Source: UBA9611 sp965237595
GTDB lineage: Bacteria; Chloroflexota; Dehalococcoidia; Lucifugimonadales; UBA3495
Length of the DNA: 64,000 nt
Direction of reading: 5' to 3'
NCBI GenBank assembly: GCA_965237595.1
Contig: CBDEFY010000007.1
Location: 248,001 to 312,000 of the forward strand
Made by a program: the position numbers and the translations under genes. Numbering within the stretch: the first letter of the stretch is position 1; each line of letters starts with the position of its first letter. Shown in pieces: positions 1 to 9,107 of this stretch. A model generated the notes under the pieces. The model saw only the letters and a program-made list of their open reading frames with translations, did no database searches and was not told the DNA's origin.

Positions 1-63
1 GAAACGGCCCTTGATGCACAACCACTCGCCATATAGGGGTTATTCAGCAAAGCCCGTCGAAGC

Positions 64-93
64 TTGACACTTTGGAAAACCGGCTTCTATAAT
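64..93 (+). promoter_or_regulatory. sigma70 promoter upstream of pyrG
   Basis: TTGACA (64-69), an 18-bp spacer and TATAAT (88-93): both hexamers match the consensus exactly. It lies about 155 bp before the pyrG start, so the transcript would have a long leader. No attenuator hairpin could be recognised in the leader by eye. Confidence 0.75.
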
Positions 94-247
94 TAAGGTT
101 GGATTCCCCGCGATGTCCGCGTTTTTCCTTTAGTCTCGCTTCAAGGCCCTTTTACCATTGTATGCAGTGGCATGCCCGTTAGGGCAGTGGCTTGGCCATT
201 TGACCATCAGGCAGGTACCCTCCCCAACACCTTTTTAGCGTAGGCAA

Positions 248-1894
248 ATGCCGACAAAGTTTATCTTCGTTACCGGGGGAGTTGTCAGCTCATTAGGCAA
301 AGGGATCGGCGTCGCATCCATCGGACGCATCCTGAAGAGCCGCGGGCTCACCGTCTCTGTTCTCAAACTGGACCCTTACCTCAACGTCGACCCGGGTACC
401 ATGTCCCCCTATCAGCATGGTGAAGTCTTTGTGACCCAAGACGGCGGCGAGACCGACCTAGACTTGGGCCACTACGAAAGATTCATCGACGTAGAACTAA
501 CCCGGACCTCCAACCTTACCGCCGGAGAAGTCTATCTAAACCTTATAGCCAAAGAGCGCCGTGGCGACTTCCTTGGCGGCACCATTCAGACCGTGCCCCA
601 CGTTACCAACGCCATCAAAGACAGGGTGCTCGCTCTGGCCGCCGAATCAGGGGCCGATGTAATTATCGCCGAGGTCGGTGGGACGGTCGGCGACATTGAG
701 GGCCTGCCCTTCTTAGAGGCCATTCGGCAGATGAGGAACGATGTGGGGCGGGACAATGTCTACTACATCCACCTCACTCTGCTTCCTTATATAACCGCAG
801 CACAGGAACTGAAGACCAAACCGACCCAACATAGTGTGAAAGAACTACGCTCCATAGGAATCCAGCCCGACGCAATTCTCTGCAGAAGCGACCATCCGGT
901 ATCCGAGTCTATCTGCGAAAAGATTGCGGCTTTCTGTGACGTGCCCATCAATGCCGTGATTCCCGTGGTTACCGTTGATAATGTATACGAAGTGCCGTTG
1001 ATGCTTGAGGACGCAGGCTTGGGCGATATCGTACTGGACTCCCTCGGTCTTTCCGGCCATCCCCGGGACATGGCCGATTGGTCCGCAATGGTCGACCGGA
1101 TGAACGAACCCAAAGACAGCCTGCCCATTGCTCTGGTCGGGAAGTACGTCGAATACCCTGATTCATACATCTCGGTCCGCGAGGCCCTACGGCATGCCGG
1201 GCTGGGCCATACCAGGGACATTGATCTCCAGTTGGTCCATTCAGAGGATATCGAGCGCTATGGTCCGGACGCCCTCCTTTCCAGCGCCGGCGGCATCGTG
1301 GTGCCGGGCGGCTTCGGCCCCCGGGGCGTTGAGGGCATGATTGAAACTGTCCGGTACGCCAGAGAACATCAGGTGCCATACCTGGGTCTTTGCCTGGGTT
1401 TGCAGGTGATGGTTATTGAGTGGGCGAGAAACATCTTGGGAATGAAGGACGCCAACTCTTCGGAACTGGTCCCGGATACCGATAACCCAGTGGTCCACAT
1501 AATGCCCGACCAACAGGGCATTTCAAGCAAGGGCGGCACCATGCGGTTGGGAGATTATCCCTGCCATCCGCAGACCCATACCCAAACCCACGCGGCCTAC
1601 GGCTCCGACACGATAATGGAGCGGCACCGTCACCGGTTCGAGCTTAACAACGCCTACCGGGAATCACTGGAAAGTTCCGGACTGATTGTCGGCGGGCTGT
1701 CCCCCGACGGCAACTTGGTCGAGACAGGGGAAGTGAGAGACCATCCGTTCATGGTCGGCACCCAATTTCACCCCGAGTTCAAGTCCCGGCCCAACCGGCC
1801 TCACCCATTGTTTAGCCAGTTCATCGGGGCCGCCAAAGAGACCATTCGGGAGGGCGTCCAAAGGCCCCTGCCCCTGGACCTCAGCACCAATTAG
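248..1894 (+). CDS. pyrG: CTP synthase (glutamine-hydrolysing)
   Basis: Makes CTP from UTP, ATP and glutamine, the last step of pyrimidine nucleotide synthesis. The 548-residue length is normal for the family. The N-terminal synthetase domain begins with FIFVTGGVVSSLGKG, and the C-terminal class I glutamine amidotransferase domain has the catalytic Cys in LGLCLGLQ (about residue 381) and the His/Glu pair in GTQFHPEFKSRP. The ATG at 248 is at the expected N terminus. The gene stands alone behind a strong promoter and is followed by an aldolase gene 143 bp away in the same direction. Confidence 0.97.
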   Translation: MPTKFIFVTGGVVSSLGKGIGVASIGRILKSRGLTVSVLKLDPYLNVDPGTMSPYQHGEVFVTQDGGETDLDLGHYERFIDVELTRTSNLTAGEVYLNLIAKERRGDFLGGTIQTVPHVTNAIKDRVLALAAESGADVIIAEVGGTVGDIEGLPFLEAIRQMRNDVGRDNVYYIHLTLLPYITAAQELKTKPTQHSVKELRSIGIQPDAILCRSDHPVSESICEKIAAFCDVPINAVIPVVTVDNVYEVPLMLEDAGLGDIVLDSLGLSGHPRDMADWSAMVDRMNEPKDSLPIALVGKYVEYPDSYISVREALRHAGLGHTRDIDLQLVHSEDIERYGPDALLSSAGGIVVPGGFGPRGVEGMIETVRYAREHQVPYLGLCLGLQVMVIEWARNILGMKDANSSELVPDTDNPVVHIMPDQQGISSKGGTMRLGDYPCHPQTHTQTHAAYGSDTIMERHRHRFELNNAYRESLESSGLIVGGLSPDGNLVETGEVRDHPFMVGTQFHPEFKSRPNRPHPLFSQFIGAAKETIREGVQRPLPLDLSTN

Positions 1895-2037
1895 CCCAGC
1901 CAACTCGATGCATCTGATATCCACACACATTCAATGAAGAAGCTCCAAACACCCGATCTGATTGTCCCTGTTCCCAGTCACCTCTGTTCTAATAGAGGCG
2001 GGAGCCCAGACAGAAATCTCCCAATGGCGGTGAGGAC

Positions 2038-2697
2038 ATGAAGCTCTTTTTGGATACAGCAAACATTCAGGAGATCCGAGACGGGGCCCGGCTGGGGGTG
2101 ATTAGCGGTGTAACCACCAACCCCTCACTGGCGTCCGCTGAAGGAATCGGCAGCACGGAGAGTTACAAAGCAGCGGTGCGGGAGATCTCCGACATCGTAG
2201 ACGGACCCATTTCAGTAGAGGTGGTGTCCCTGGATGCCCAAGGAATGGTGGCCGAAGGCCGAGACATCGCCAGCTGGATCCCCAACCCCTGGGTTAAGAT
2301 TCCCAGCACCATCGATGGATTTGAAGCAATCTCCATTCTATCTAGTGAAGGAATCAAGATAAACCAGACCCTGTGCTTCTCGGTTAACCAGGCCCTCTTG
2401 GGTGCACAGGCCGGGTCCACTGCGGTTAGCCCATTCATCGGCCGCTTGGACGACATCGGCATGGAGGGAATTGAGTTGATTGCCGACATCGCTTCTGTGT
2501 TCCGGCAACATGAGATTGAAACCAAGGTGTTGGCGGCCAGTATCCGCCACCCGCTGCACTGCACCTTGGCGGCGCAGGCCGGGGCGAACATCGCCACCGT
2601 TCCCTATAAAACGCTGGTCCAGATGACCCAGCACCCTTTGACCGACTCAGGCGTCGCGCGGTTCAAGGCAGACTGGGAGAAACCGGGCAACTCGTAG
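2038..2697 (+). CDS. fsa: fructose-6-phosphate aldolase / TalC-type transaldolase
   Basis: A 219-residue single TIM-barrel protein of the short transaldolase family, which forms a Schiff base on a lysine and moves dihydroxyacetone-type units between sugar phosphates. The start MKLFLDTANIQEIRD and the GVTTNPSL segment are hallmark sequences, and the Schiff-base Lys is in WVKIPST. The ATG is preceded by GGTGAGGAC at good spacing. Aldolase and transaldolase members cannot be told apart by eye, so the substrate is open. It precedes rho but with 180 bp between, so it is probably transcribed separately. Confidence 0.88.
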   Translation: MKLFLDTANIQEIRDGARLGVISGVTTNPSLASAEGIGSTESYKAAVREISDIVDGPISVEVVSLDAQGMVAEGRDIASWIPNPWVKIPSTIDGFEAISILSSEGIKINQTLCFSVNQALLGAQAGSTAVSPFIGRLDDIGMEGIELIADIASVFRQHEIETKVLAASIRHPLHCTLAAQAGANIATVPYKTLVQMTQHPLTDSGVARFKADWEKPGNS

Positions 2698-2768
2698 CCC
2701 ACGGCCGGAGACCGCAGCCGGGAGATCAGCCGGCACACTATATGACAATCCACCGCACAACCGCGGCC

Positions 2769-2784
2769 CCCCGATGCATCGGGG
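2769..2784. repeat. CCCCGAT/ATCGGGG mini-palindrome
   Basis: CCCCGAT-GC-ATCGGGG. The same palindrome with different 2-4 nt centres recurs at 40061-40076 and 42016-42032 and inside the hairpin at 8155-8190. It lies in the fsa-rho gap and has no downstream T-run, so it is not a typical terminator. Confidence 0.5.
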
Positions 2785-2882
2785 CAAAGCTTCTCTTCCG
2801 CACCATCCGGAAACCGGTCTTTGTTGGGCCCCGTTGGTCCAATAGGCCGGTGCATGATTAGAGACCCCCGTAAGAGGTGAAC

Positions 2883-4172
2883 ATGGCGACCACTCAACAA
2901 ATGCTGGATGTGTCGGAGCTGGGGGCCAAGTCCAAAGAAGAACTTTTGGGCCTGGCCAGCGATGTCGGATTAAACGACACAACCGCTCTGGCAAACCTGC
3001 ACAAAGAAGACCTGCTTAGCCGGCTGTTTCAAGTGGTCTCAGCCCAACAGGCCCTGGTCTCCACCGGCATTCTGGAGATAATGGACGAAGGCTACGGCTT
3101 CCTTCGCCAGATCGCCTCCTACCGGTCATCGGGAGACGTCTACATCTCCCAGTCACAGATCAGGCGGTTCAATCTCCGGAACGGCGACACCGTCACCGGA
3201 CAGGTCCGGCCACCGAAAGAGGGAGAGCGCTACTTCGGACTGGTCCGAGTCGAACTGATCAACGGAATGCAAACCGATCAGGTACAGAGCCGCTACCGCC
3301 CGACCTTCGAGCACATGACCCCCATCTTTCCCGAGAAGAAGGTGGTCCTGGAGACTTCCGCCTCTGAGCTGTCCACCAGGATGGTGGACCTGTTCGCACC
3401 CATCGGTCTGGGTCAGCGCGGCCTAATCGTCTCGCCACCCAAAGCCGGCAAGACCACCATGCTGAAGCAGATCGCCCACGGGGTTCAGCAGAATTGCCCC
3501 GAGGCGACATTGATGGTGGCCCTCATCGGCGAACGTCCTGAAGAGGTGACCGATATGCGCCGGGCGGTTCAGGGCGATGTCTTCGCTTCCACCTTTGACG
3601 AGTCGGTGGAAGAGCAATGCCGGGTCGCGGAGCTAGCCTTGGAACGGGCCAAGCGGCTGGTGGAGATGGGGCAAGACGTTATCATCCTGCTGGACAGCAT
3701 CACCCGACTCACCCGGGCTTACAACTTGGCCGTGCCCACCAGTGGACGAACCCTCTCCGGCGGCATAGACCCGGCGGCCCTCTACCCGCCCAAGAAGTTC
3801 TTCGGCGGCGCCCGCAATATAGAGGAGGGCGGCAGCCTGACCATCATCGCCACCTGCTTGATTGACACGGGCAGCCGGATGGACGAAGTTATCTATGAAG
3901 AGTTCAAAGGCACCGGGAACATGGAGTTGCACTTGGACCGGCGACTGGCTGAGCGCCGTTATTTCCCGGCCATCGATATCATCAAGAGCGGCACCCGCCG
4001 GGAGGAGCTGCTGTTCAGCGACGACACGCTAAAGCAGATAGTGCTGCTCCGCCGCATGATAAGCCTCATCTCCAACGACGGTTCGGTAAACGCCACTGAG
4101 CGGGTATTGGAGCGTCTGGCCAAGTCGGACAACAACGAAGAATTCCTGGCTAACTTGAACAAAGACGTTTAA
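2883..4172 (+). CDS. rho: transcription termination factor Rho
   Basis: A ring-shaped RNA helicase that ends transcription at Rho-dependent sites. The 429 residues include an N-terminal Rho domain (SELGAKSKEELLGLASDVG), an RNA-binding cold-shock-like domain (GILEIMDEGYGFLR) and a RecA-like ATPase with Walker A PPKAGKTTM near residue 183 and the Q- and R-loop segments. The start at ATG 2883 is preferred because GAGG at 2874-2877 lies 5 nt upstream; a GTG two codons earlier overlaps this ribosome-binding site. No extra N-terminal insertion is present. Confidence 0.96.
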   Translation: MATTQQMLDVSELGAKSKEELLGLASDVGLNDTTALANLHKEDLLSRLFQVVSAQQALVSTGILEIMDEGYGFLRQIASYRSSGDVYISQSQIRRFNLRNGDTVTGQVRPPKEGERYFGLVRVELINGMQTDQVQSRYRPTFEHMTPIFPEKKVVLETSASELSTRMVDLFAPIGLGQRGLIVSPPKAGKTTMLKQIAHGVQQNCPEATLMVALIGERPEEVTDMRRAVQGDVFASTFDESVEEQCRVAELALERAKRLVEMGQDVIILLDSITRLTRAYNLAVPTSGRTLSGGIDPAALYPPKKFFGGARNIEEGGSLTIIATCLIDTGSRMDEVIYEEFKGTGNMELHLDRRLAERRYFPAIDIIKSGTRREELLFSDDTLKQIVLLRRMISLISNDGSVNATERVLERLAKSDNNEEFLANLNKDV

Positions 4173-4544
4173 CTAATTCGCCACCCTCGGTCTCAAATAT
4201 TCTCCATCCTTCAACCACGGCCCAGGTTGATGGTAATTCCCCCTGTAGACGGCTTGCGTTATCGCTCTATCCAACTCACAATAAACACTGCACGGGCAGA
4301 GGGTTGGGTTCGAGAAACTCCACCGATGTGTCGGTTTCTTACAGGGGCGGGGTGCCCACCTCCATATGCAGACCCCCTCTTCCTTAGTTAGGATCCTTGA
4401 CCCCGTTAGGCCTGAATGGCTGTAGAAGCGCATGGGCGCGCGAATAAATCAACCGGAATCGCCGCTTAAAAAGCTCACCCAGTTGACCGCCCTATTGGCA
4501 AAACCACGGGGCGATTTTTGCTGATTAGAGCCGATTTACAAGCC

Positions 4545-4574
4545 TTGACAAGCTAATCTTGATGGTGCTAAATA
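4545..4574 (+). promoter_or_regulatory. promoter candidate for the surface protein gene
   Basis: TTGACA (4545-4550), an 18-bp spacer and TAAATA (4569-4574), with a TGC just before the -10 as in extended -10 elements. It implies an untranslated leader of roughly 250 nt before the ATG at 4840. Confidence 0.5.
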
Positions 4575-4756
4575 CTTGAGTGACTCTGGCTCAGTCTATC
4601 TATTGAATTAGGAGGCGGGGGTTATCCATGTCTTTTTGTGGCCTTATTTTTGTTTGCCCTTATGTCGATCCCTCTAACATACCCAAGCCTCCGCGGGGGT
4701 TGTATATGTGAGTAGAGGCTCGATTCGCCCGGAGGACTCGGAGATCAATAACCTAA

Positions 4757-4812
4757 CTGAAACGCAAGCGAAGTCCACAAGGAAGGGATCACCGAGGTAC
4801 TCTTCGCTTCAG
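4757..4812 (+). ncRNA. structured 5' leader hairpin
   Basis: CTGAA (4757-4761) pairs with TTCAG (4808-4812), and GCGAAG (4768-4773) pairs with CTTCGC (4802-4807). This gives an 11-bp interrupted stem with a 6-nt one-sided bulge ACGCAA. It ends 27 nt before the start codon, just ahead of the ribosome-binding site AAGGAGATAGGAG. It matches no riboswitch consensus I know; the function is unknown. Confidence 0.4.
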
Positions 4813-4839
4813 GCACACAGAACAAGGAGATAGGAGTAG

Positions 4840-7389
4840 ATGAACACTAAAATCGGAACGACTTTTGGGCTCGCACTGCTCATGGCCATCGGCGTCATCG
4901 CGACGATGTTTGCCTTGGGCATGTTTTCAGCCCCGGAATTGAAGGCAGATCACAATACCAGCTCGGCCAACGTCCACGTTGTGGAGTTCACGCCCTCGAG
5001 TACCAAGGTGAATGCCGAAGGATCATGGATTGTAACATTCGATGTCTCTAGGGCGTTGGTCGCAGGGACAGGGACAATACATGTCCGGTTCCCCAATGGC
5101 GTTGTCCTTCCCACTACCATGGAAAAAGCAAGGGTCTCCGCCGGTTTGGGCACCAATGTATATCCGCTCACCTCGGACCCGACCGTATCCGGCCAGACCG
5201 TGATCTTAACGGTACCGGCCTCGAGCCCCTTCGGTAGCGGTTACACCGGAATAGTCCCGATAGACGGAGGAAGCAATAAAGTTACGGTGTTCTTTAGCCA
5301 GCTAGCCGGCATCGTGAACCCGGCGAAGAGTGGTCCTGCTGGTAAAACCGCCAGCATAAGTACCAGTGCGCAAACAACCCCGACGGGTATCAGCAATGAA
5401 CTAGTGTTTAAGACCACAATCTCCCTTAGCAAAACCTCGGCCGCAGAGGGAGACGAGGTGGTCGTGACCCTGGGAGGGTTCACGCCTGGCCTCAGGGTGA
5501 GCCTAAACGGTGCGGTTAGCGGTTCCGCCATCGTGGGTAGCGATAGAAAGGCCACGATTAACGGTAAGATGAAGGGCGATGACAGTGAACCTGTTGGCGC
5601 CTCGGACGGCGCATTTCCTAATATCAAAATCGATCCCGCTGACAGAAAGAACATTACGCTGAAGCCCACTCTCACCGCCAGCACCAGCGGTCAAGTGGGA
5701 GAGGAGATTAGCCTGAAGGGTCGGAACTTCAGCGAAGGCTCCAACATTGCCTCGCCCAGCAAGATCACTTTCGGCGGCAAGGTAATAACCGGCGCCAACA
5801 CCGGATCCTTTGGATCCGACGATCTGACCCCAGCCGATCACACGGATAGGGATCTGGACGGTAAAAAGGACGATTTCTCGGTAAAATTCACCATCCCCAG
5901 TAATGCCGGCAGCGGCGTTACTCAGATCAAGGTGACCGATGCTTCCGGCAAGTCCGCCACGGTAACGGTCGATGTGCTATCACAGAAGATAACCTTATCG
6001 CCCAGCAGCGGTCCTCCAGGAACCGTGGTTATCATTACCGGCTCGGGATTCCCCAAGAATGACACGACCGATGCCGACAACAAGATCACGCTCACTCCTG
6101 ACTTCAACTCGAGCGGCGATATTACCCCCGGAACGTCCACTGTGACCGGTCTGTTCACTGAGGGCGCTGGCTTGCTGTCGGGTTCAGACAGGATCACCAT
6201 ACCCGTCGGCGCAAAGACTACGGACATCAAGGTGGAAGTGGAGATCAAGGGCGGTGACGCCTTGGTCGCAAAGGGCTCGGCCACTTTCACCGTGACATCA
6301 CGGGAGCTGACCGTAGTACCAACCAGTGGACCAAAGGGGACTACGATCCTCGTCACCGGCACCAAATTCACTTCTAGTAGCACCGTGCCGCCAAACAGCA
6401 TCACGGTCGATGGTAAGGCTACGACCCACTCGTTGGCGAATCTGACGTCCGCGGGAGATGTGGCGGGTATCAGCCTCAAGGTCCCTTCCGCCTCTGGACT
6501 AGGTTCAGTGACGGTATCATTGGAAGATACTGGGGTCTCAGGGACCAACAAGCTTAAGGGATCCACCAAATTCACCGTCACCGTGCCGACCATATCGCTG
6601 GGGTCAACTACAGCGCACATGGGCGAGGATGTCCAAGTCACGGGTGGGGGCTGGGTTCCCTCTAGCTCAGTTACCATCTCGGTGAAGTCTGGATCGCCTT
6701 CGGTTGCGGTTGCGATCGAGGTAACGGTAGCCGACGCGTTGGGTGCTATCGATACCCTCGTGACGCTCCCAAGATCAGTTGGCGTCGGACCTCAAACCAT
6801 AACATTCGAAGCAGCGGATGCCGCTACCTTCGGCAACTCGGCAGCGGCGCGGTATATATCCGTACCGAAGCCGGAGATAACGCTATCGCACGCCGAGGCG
6901 GTGGTTGGAGATACCGTTATCGTCGAAGCAACGGGCTTCACGCCTAGTTCCGGCCTCTCGAGACTCGAGATTGGTGGTGCGGATGTTAGGTCAGGCGTGG
7001 TAACCTCCAACAGCCGCGGCGAATTGACTACATCGTTCACCGTACCGGGCCTTTTCGGATCACAGATCGTGACGGTCAAGATCGGGTCCACAGAGGTGTC
7101 CACGTCGATCTCCTTGATCACGACCAAGGCGCCCGCAGCGGCGTCAACGGGTAATACGGAAGACATCTTCGCCGATGTCATCAGCAATGATGACAACCTG
7201 GTACGGGTATGGCGGTTCAGCAACGCCGACCAGTCGTGGGCCTTCTACGACCCGCGGGATGCGTTCGCCGTTGCCAACACCCTGGTGAAGATCGGGGCCG
7301 GCGACATCGTCTGGGTCAACGTAAACACCGAGCAGGAATTCCAAGAACAGACCTTGTTCCCAGGTTGGAACCAGATCTCCCTTAAGTAA
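4840..7389 (+). CDS. secreted multi-domain surface protein with IPT/TIG-like repeats
   Basis: An 849-residue exported protein. A signal peptide (MNTKIGTTFGLALLMAIGV...) spans about residues 1-36. At least five immunoglobulin-like repeats follow, each with a motif of the type ITLSPSSGPPGTVVIITGSGF (for example SPSSGPPGT, VPTSGPKGT, LSHAEAVVGD). The C-terminal 75 residues form a distinct module ending in LFPGWNQISLK, with many Trp and Asp residues (RVWRFSNADQSWAFYDPR). The composition is Ser/Thr/Gly/Val rich with few Lys and no catalytic motif, as expected of an S-layer or adhesin-like protein. The ribosome-binding site is strong. The cargo or ligand is unknown. Confidence 0.75.
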   Translation: MNTKIGTTFGLALLMAIGVIATMFALGMFSAPELKADHNTSSANVHVVEFTPSSTKVNAEGSWIVTFDVSRALVAGTGTIHVRFPNGVVLPTTMEKARVSAGLGTNVYPLTSDPTVSGQTVILTVPASSPFGSGYTGIVPIDGGSNKVTVFFSQLAGIVNPAKSGPAGKTASISTSAQTTPTGISNELVFKTTISLSKTSAAEGDEVVVTLGGFTPGLRVSLNGAVSGSAIVGSDRKATINGKMKGDDSEPVGASDGAFPNIKIDPADRKNITLKPTLTASTSGQVGEEISLKGRNFSEGSNIASPSKITFGGKVITGANTGSFGSDDLTPADHTDRDLDGKKDDFSVKFTIPSNAGSGVTQIKVTDASGKSATVTVDVLSQKITLSPSSGPPGTVVIITGSGFPKNDTTDADNKITLTPDFNSSGDITPGTSTVTGLFTEGAGLLSGSDRITIPVGAKTTDIKVEVEIKGGDALVAKGSATFTVTSRELTVVPTSGPKGTTILVTGTKFTSSSTVPPNSITVDGKATTHSLANLTSAGDVAGISLKVPSASGLGSVTVSLEDTGVSGTNKLKGSTKFTVTVPTISLGSTTAHMGEDVQVTGGGWVPSSSVTISVKSGSPSVAVAIEVTVADALGAIDTLVTLPRSVGVGPQTITFEAADAATFGNSAAARYISVPKPEITLSHAEAVVGDTVIVEATGFTPSSGLSRLEIGGADVRSGVVTSNSRGELTTSFTVPGLFGSQIVTVKIGSTEVSTSISLITTKAPAAASTGNTEDIFADVISNDDNLVRVWRFSNADQSWAFYDPRDAFAVANTLVKIGAGDIVWVNVNTEQEFQEQTLFPGWNQISLK

Positions 7390-7412
7390 GCACAGGATAG
7401 GATGAGGTCAAT

Positions 7413-7445
7413 GCGAGGCCGTCCGCCGCAAGGGGGCGGCCTCGC
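7413..7445 (+). terminator. 12-bp hairpin between the two surface genes
   Basis: The arms at 7413-7424 and 7434-7445 form a 12-bp stem with one G-U pair and a 9-nt loop. The T-run after it is poor, so it may be an mRNA-stabilising or attenuating stem rather than a full terminator. It lies 34 bp before the next gene start. Confidence 0.5.
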
Positions 7446-7478
7446 AATACCAACCACCATTGAGACAAGGAGGACCGA

Positions 7479-8123
7479 ATGACCAAAACTAGATTCCTGG
7501 GCCTAGTAACGGCCTTGGCACTATTACTGACTATCCCCACAGCCGTGTTCGCCCAGCCTGTCCCGCCCCACGCATTCGTAGGGGAGGCCACCCTGGACGG
7601 CGCCATGGCTGTAGACGGCACAGCCGTCACGGCGTGGGTCGCCGGAGAACAAGCCGCCGCCACCAACGTAGTCGGCGGTTCTTACACTCTGCTGGTTGAC
7701 CAGGCAGACGCCTCCTACGCCGGCAAGACCATAGTGTTCCGAGTCGGCGCCGCAACCGCGGACCAAACCGCTAAATGGATGCAGGGAGGCGTTGACGAGC
7801 TGAACCTCACTGCTTCCAGCGGAAACACCATCACTGTCCCTCCACCCGCTGGCGGGGTTGGCGCGACGGGTCCCAAAGGTGACACAGGTAACCCCGGTCC
7901 CGCCGGTCCTGCTGGTTCCGCCGGTGCTACCGGTGCTACCGGTGCTACCGGCCCCGCTGGTTCTGCCGGTTCTGCCGGTTCTGCCGGTTCTGCCGGTTCT
8001 GCCGGTTCTGCCGGTGCGGACGGCGACGACGGAGGTGGAATCATCGGAATCATCGCTCTCATCGTCGCCATCGTTGCGCTCTTGGGCGCTGGTGGAGCCT
8101 ACATGATGGGGCGGCGAGCCTAG
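7479..8123 (+). CDS. collagen-like membrane-anchored surface protein
   Basis: 214 residues. A signal peptide ends near VFAQ (residue 26). A beta-rich domain (about 30-125, starting PPHAFVGEATLDG) is followed by about 18 Gly-X-Y triplets (GPKGDTGNPGPAGPAG then GAT and GSA repeats), then a hydrophobic helix (GIIALIVAIVALLGAGGAYMM) with a basic tail GRRA. The predicted form is a short collagen-like stalk held at the membrane with the N-terminal domain outside. The ribosome-binding site AAGGAGG lies just upstream. The N-terminal domain resembles that of the frameshifted gene at 8399, so the two are probably paralogues. Confidence 0.8.
   Translation: MTKTRFLGLVTALALLLTIPTAVFAQPVPPHAFVGEATLDGAMAVDGTAVTAWVAGEQAAATNVVGGSYTLLVDQADASYAGKTIVFRVGAATADQTAKWMQGGVDELNLTASSGNTITVPPPAGGVGATGPKGDTGNPGPAGPAGSAGATGATGATGPAGSAGSAGSAGSAGSAGSAGADGDDGGGIIGIIALIVAIVALLGAGGAYMMGRRA
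7959..8012 (+). repeat. six tandem 9-bp units encoding Gly-Ser-Ala
   Basis: GGTTCTGCC is repeated six times without a mismatch inside the collagen-like region. Three GGTGCTACC units (Gly-Ala-Thr) lie just upstream. The unit length keeps the reading frame, so gain or loss of units would lengthen or shorten the stalk. Confidence 0.9.
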
Positions 8124-8154
8124 TCCACCTTCCAACCCAATTAGGTCGTACCTA

Positions 8155-8190
8155 ATCGAGGGCGTCCCGATGAATCGGGACGCCCTCGAT
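8155..8190 (+). terminator. 16-bp perfect hairpin after the collagen-like gene
   Basis: The arms 8155-8170 and 8175-8190 pair without mismatch around a TGAA loop, 31 nt after the stop codon. The downstream T-run is weak (CTTATGAAGTTT). It probably terminates the surface-protein transcript. Confidence 0.65.
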
Positions 8191-8398
8191 CTTATGAAGT
8201 TTATGTCCAAAAACAGGACAACCGGACAACGAATCGTGTTGCAAAGGTCCACTCCATAAGCCACGATATACATGGGGTTCATGGTCCGGTCAGGTCATAC
8301 CGGTGCCTAAATCACCGACTGGCGTGGGCAGTCAACGAATATCCTTGCCCGTATCTGACAACAGAAGGACATTGGACCATTCGCGAGGGGTATGTGCG

Positions 8399-8968
8399 GT
8401 GAGGCGGTTTTCTACAGCTATCTTATTGATCCCGGTTCTTCTCCTTTTTGCCTTCGCCATAATGGGGGCTGTGCCCAATCAGGGCGAGCGGCCCCCTCAG
8501 CCCCTTTTCCAGGACTTCTTGTTCTGGCACGGTACTGTTGCAGGACTCACAGCCGCCCGAAGGCACCCAACTCGTCGCCTGCATCGACGACTGCAAGACC
8601 GTGTTTCAAAGCGCACCTTACAACCTCAAAGCCGACGGGAGGTTTGACCAACTGGAGGTTAATCCCTCAGGGGAAGAGTTGATCGGCCATACCATCTACT
8701 TTTATCTGGTCAATGACGACGGCCGGATCCGTGCAGAAGAGTCAAGGCCGTACATCGGCGTATTCGATTTCTACGTCCAAGACCTAACTTTCGTGGACCC
8801 TCTACCCGTCCCAGAGCCAACCCCTAAATTGACCCCCACCGCCTCATTGCCGATAGCGGGAGACCCAGCCGTGGCCTCTAGTTACCCAAAGTGGCGTTGA
8901 TGGCCGGCGGAGCGGCTGTGGTAGCCGGAGTGGGCCTTTTGTTGGTCGCCAGGCGTAGAGTAGCCTAG
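8399..8968 (+). pseudogene. surface protein with LPxxG-type anchor, two frameshifts
   Basis: Three frames join into one plausible surface protein. A GTG start at 8399 gives a signal peptide (RRFSTAILLIPVLLLFAFA). After a shift near 8525-8540 the reading continues as TVLLQDSQPPEGTQLVA through VFDFYVQDLTF to a proline-rich stretch and LPIAGDPAV. After a second shift near 8885 the -1 frame gives KVALMAGGAAVVAGVGLLLVARRR, a membrane helix with a basic tail. LPIAG plus helix plus RRR is the layout of a sortase-type anchor. Without the second shift translation stops at 8900 and the protein lacks its anchor. It may be a decayed paralogue of the gene at 7479, or carry sequencing errors. Confidence 0.55.
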
Positions 8969-9107
8969 ACCTTCCGATCGATAACCAGCGATGCCAGGCG
9001 TTCGTGGTGAGCGCCGTCGAACCACCGTCGCTGGTAGGACATACTTTCTTGGGCCTGGAAAATGACCGATGCGCGCCCTTCAACGGGCTCAGCAACTGTC
9101 TTGGATG

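Larger units (their letters stand above)
4173..4839. other. 667-bp gap between rho and the surface protein gene
   Basis: No credible gene is visible. The gap holds a promoter candidate at 4545-4574 and a long leader with a structured segment at 4757-4812. The first 300 bp show nothing recognisable, and no strong intrinsic terminator follows rho. Confidence 0.5.

Noticed and set aside
4591..4839. c-di-GMP or other known riboswitch before the surface protein
   Set aside because: The conserved core sequences of GEMM-type riboswitches are absent; only a generic hairpin is supported.
7524..8282. Long antisense frames over the collagen-like gene
   Set aside because: The low-complexity GSA/GAT repeats give open antisense frames; these have no start signal or family match.
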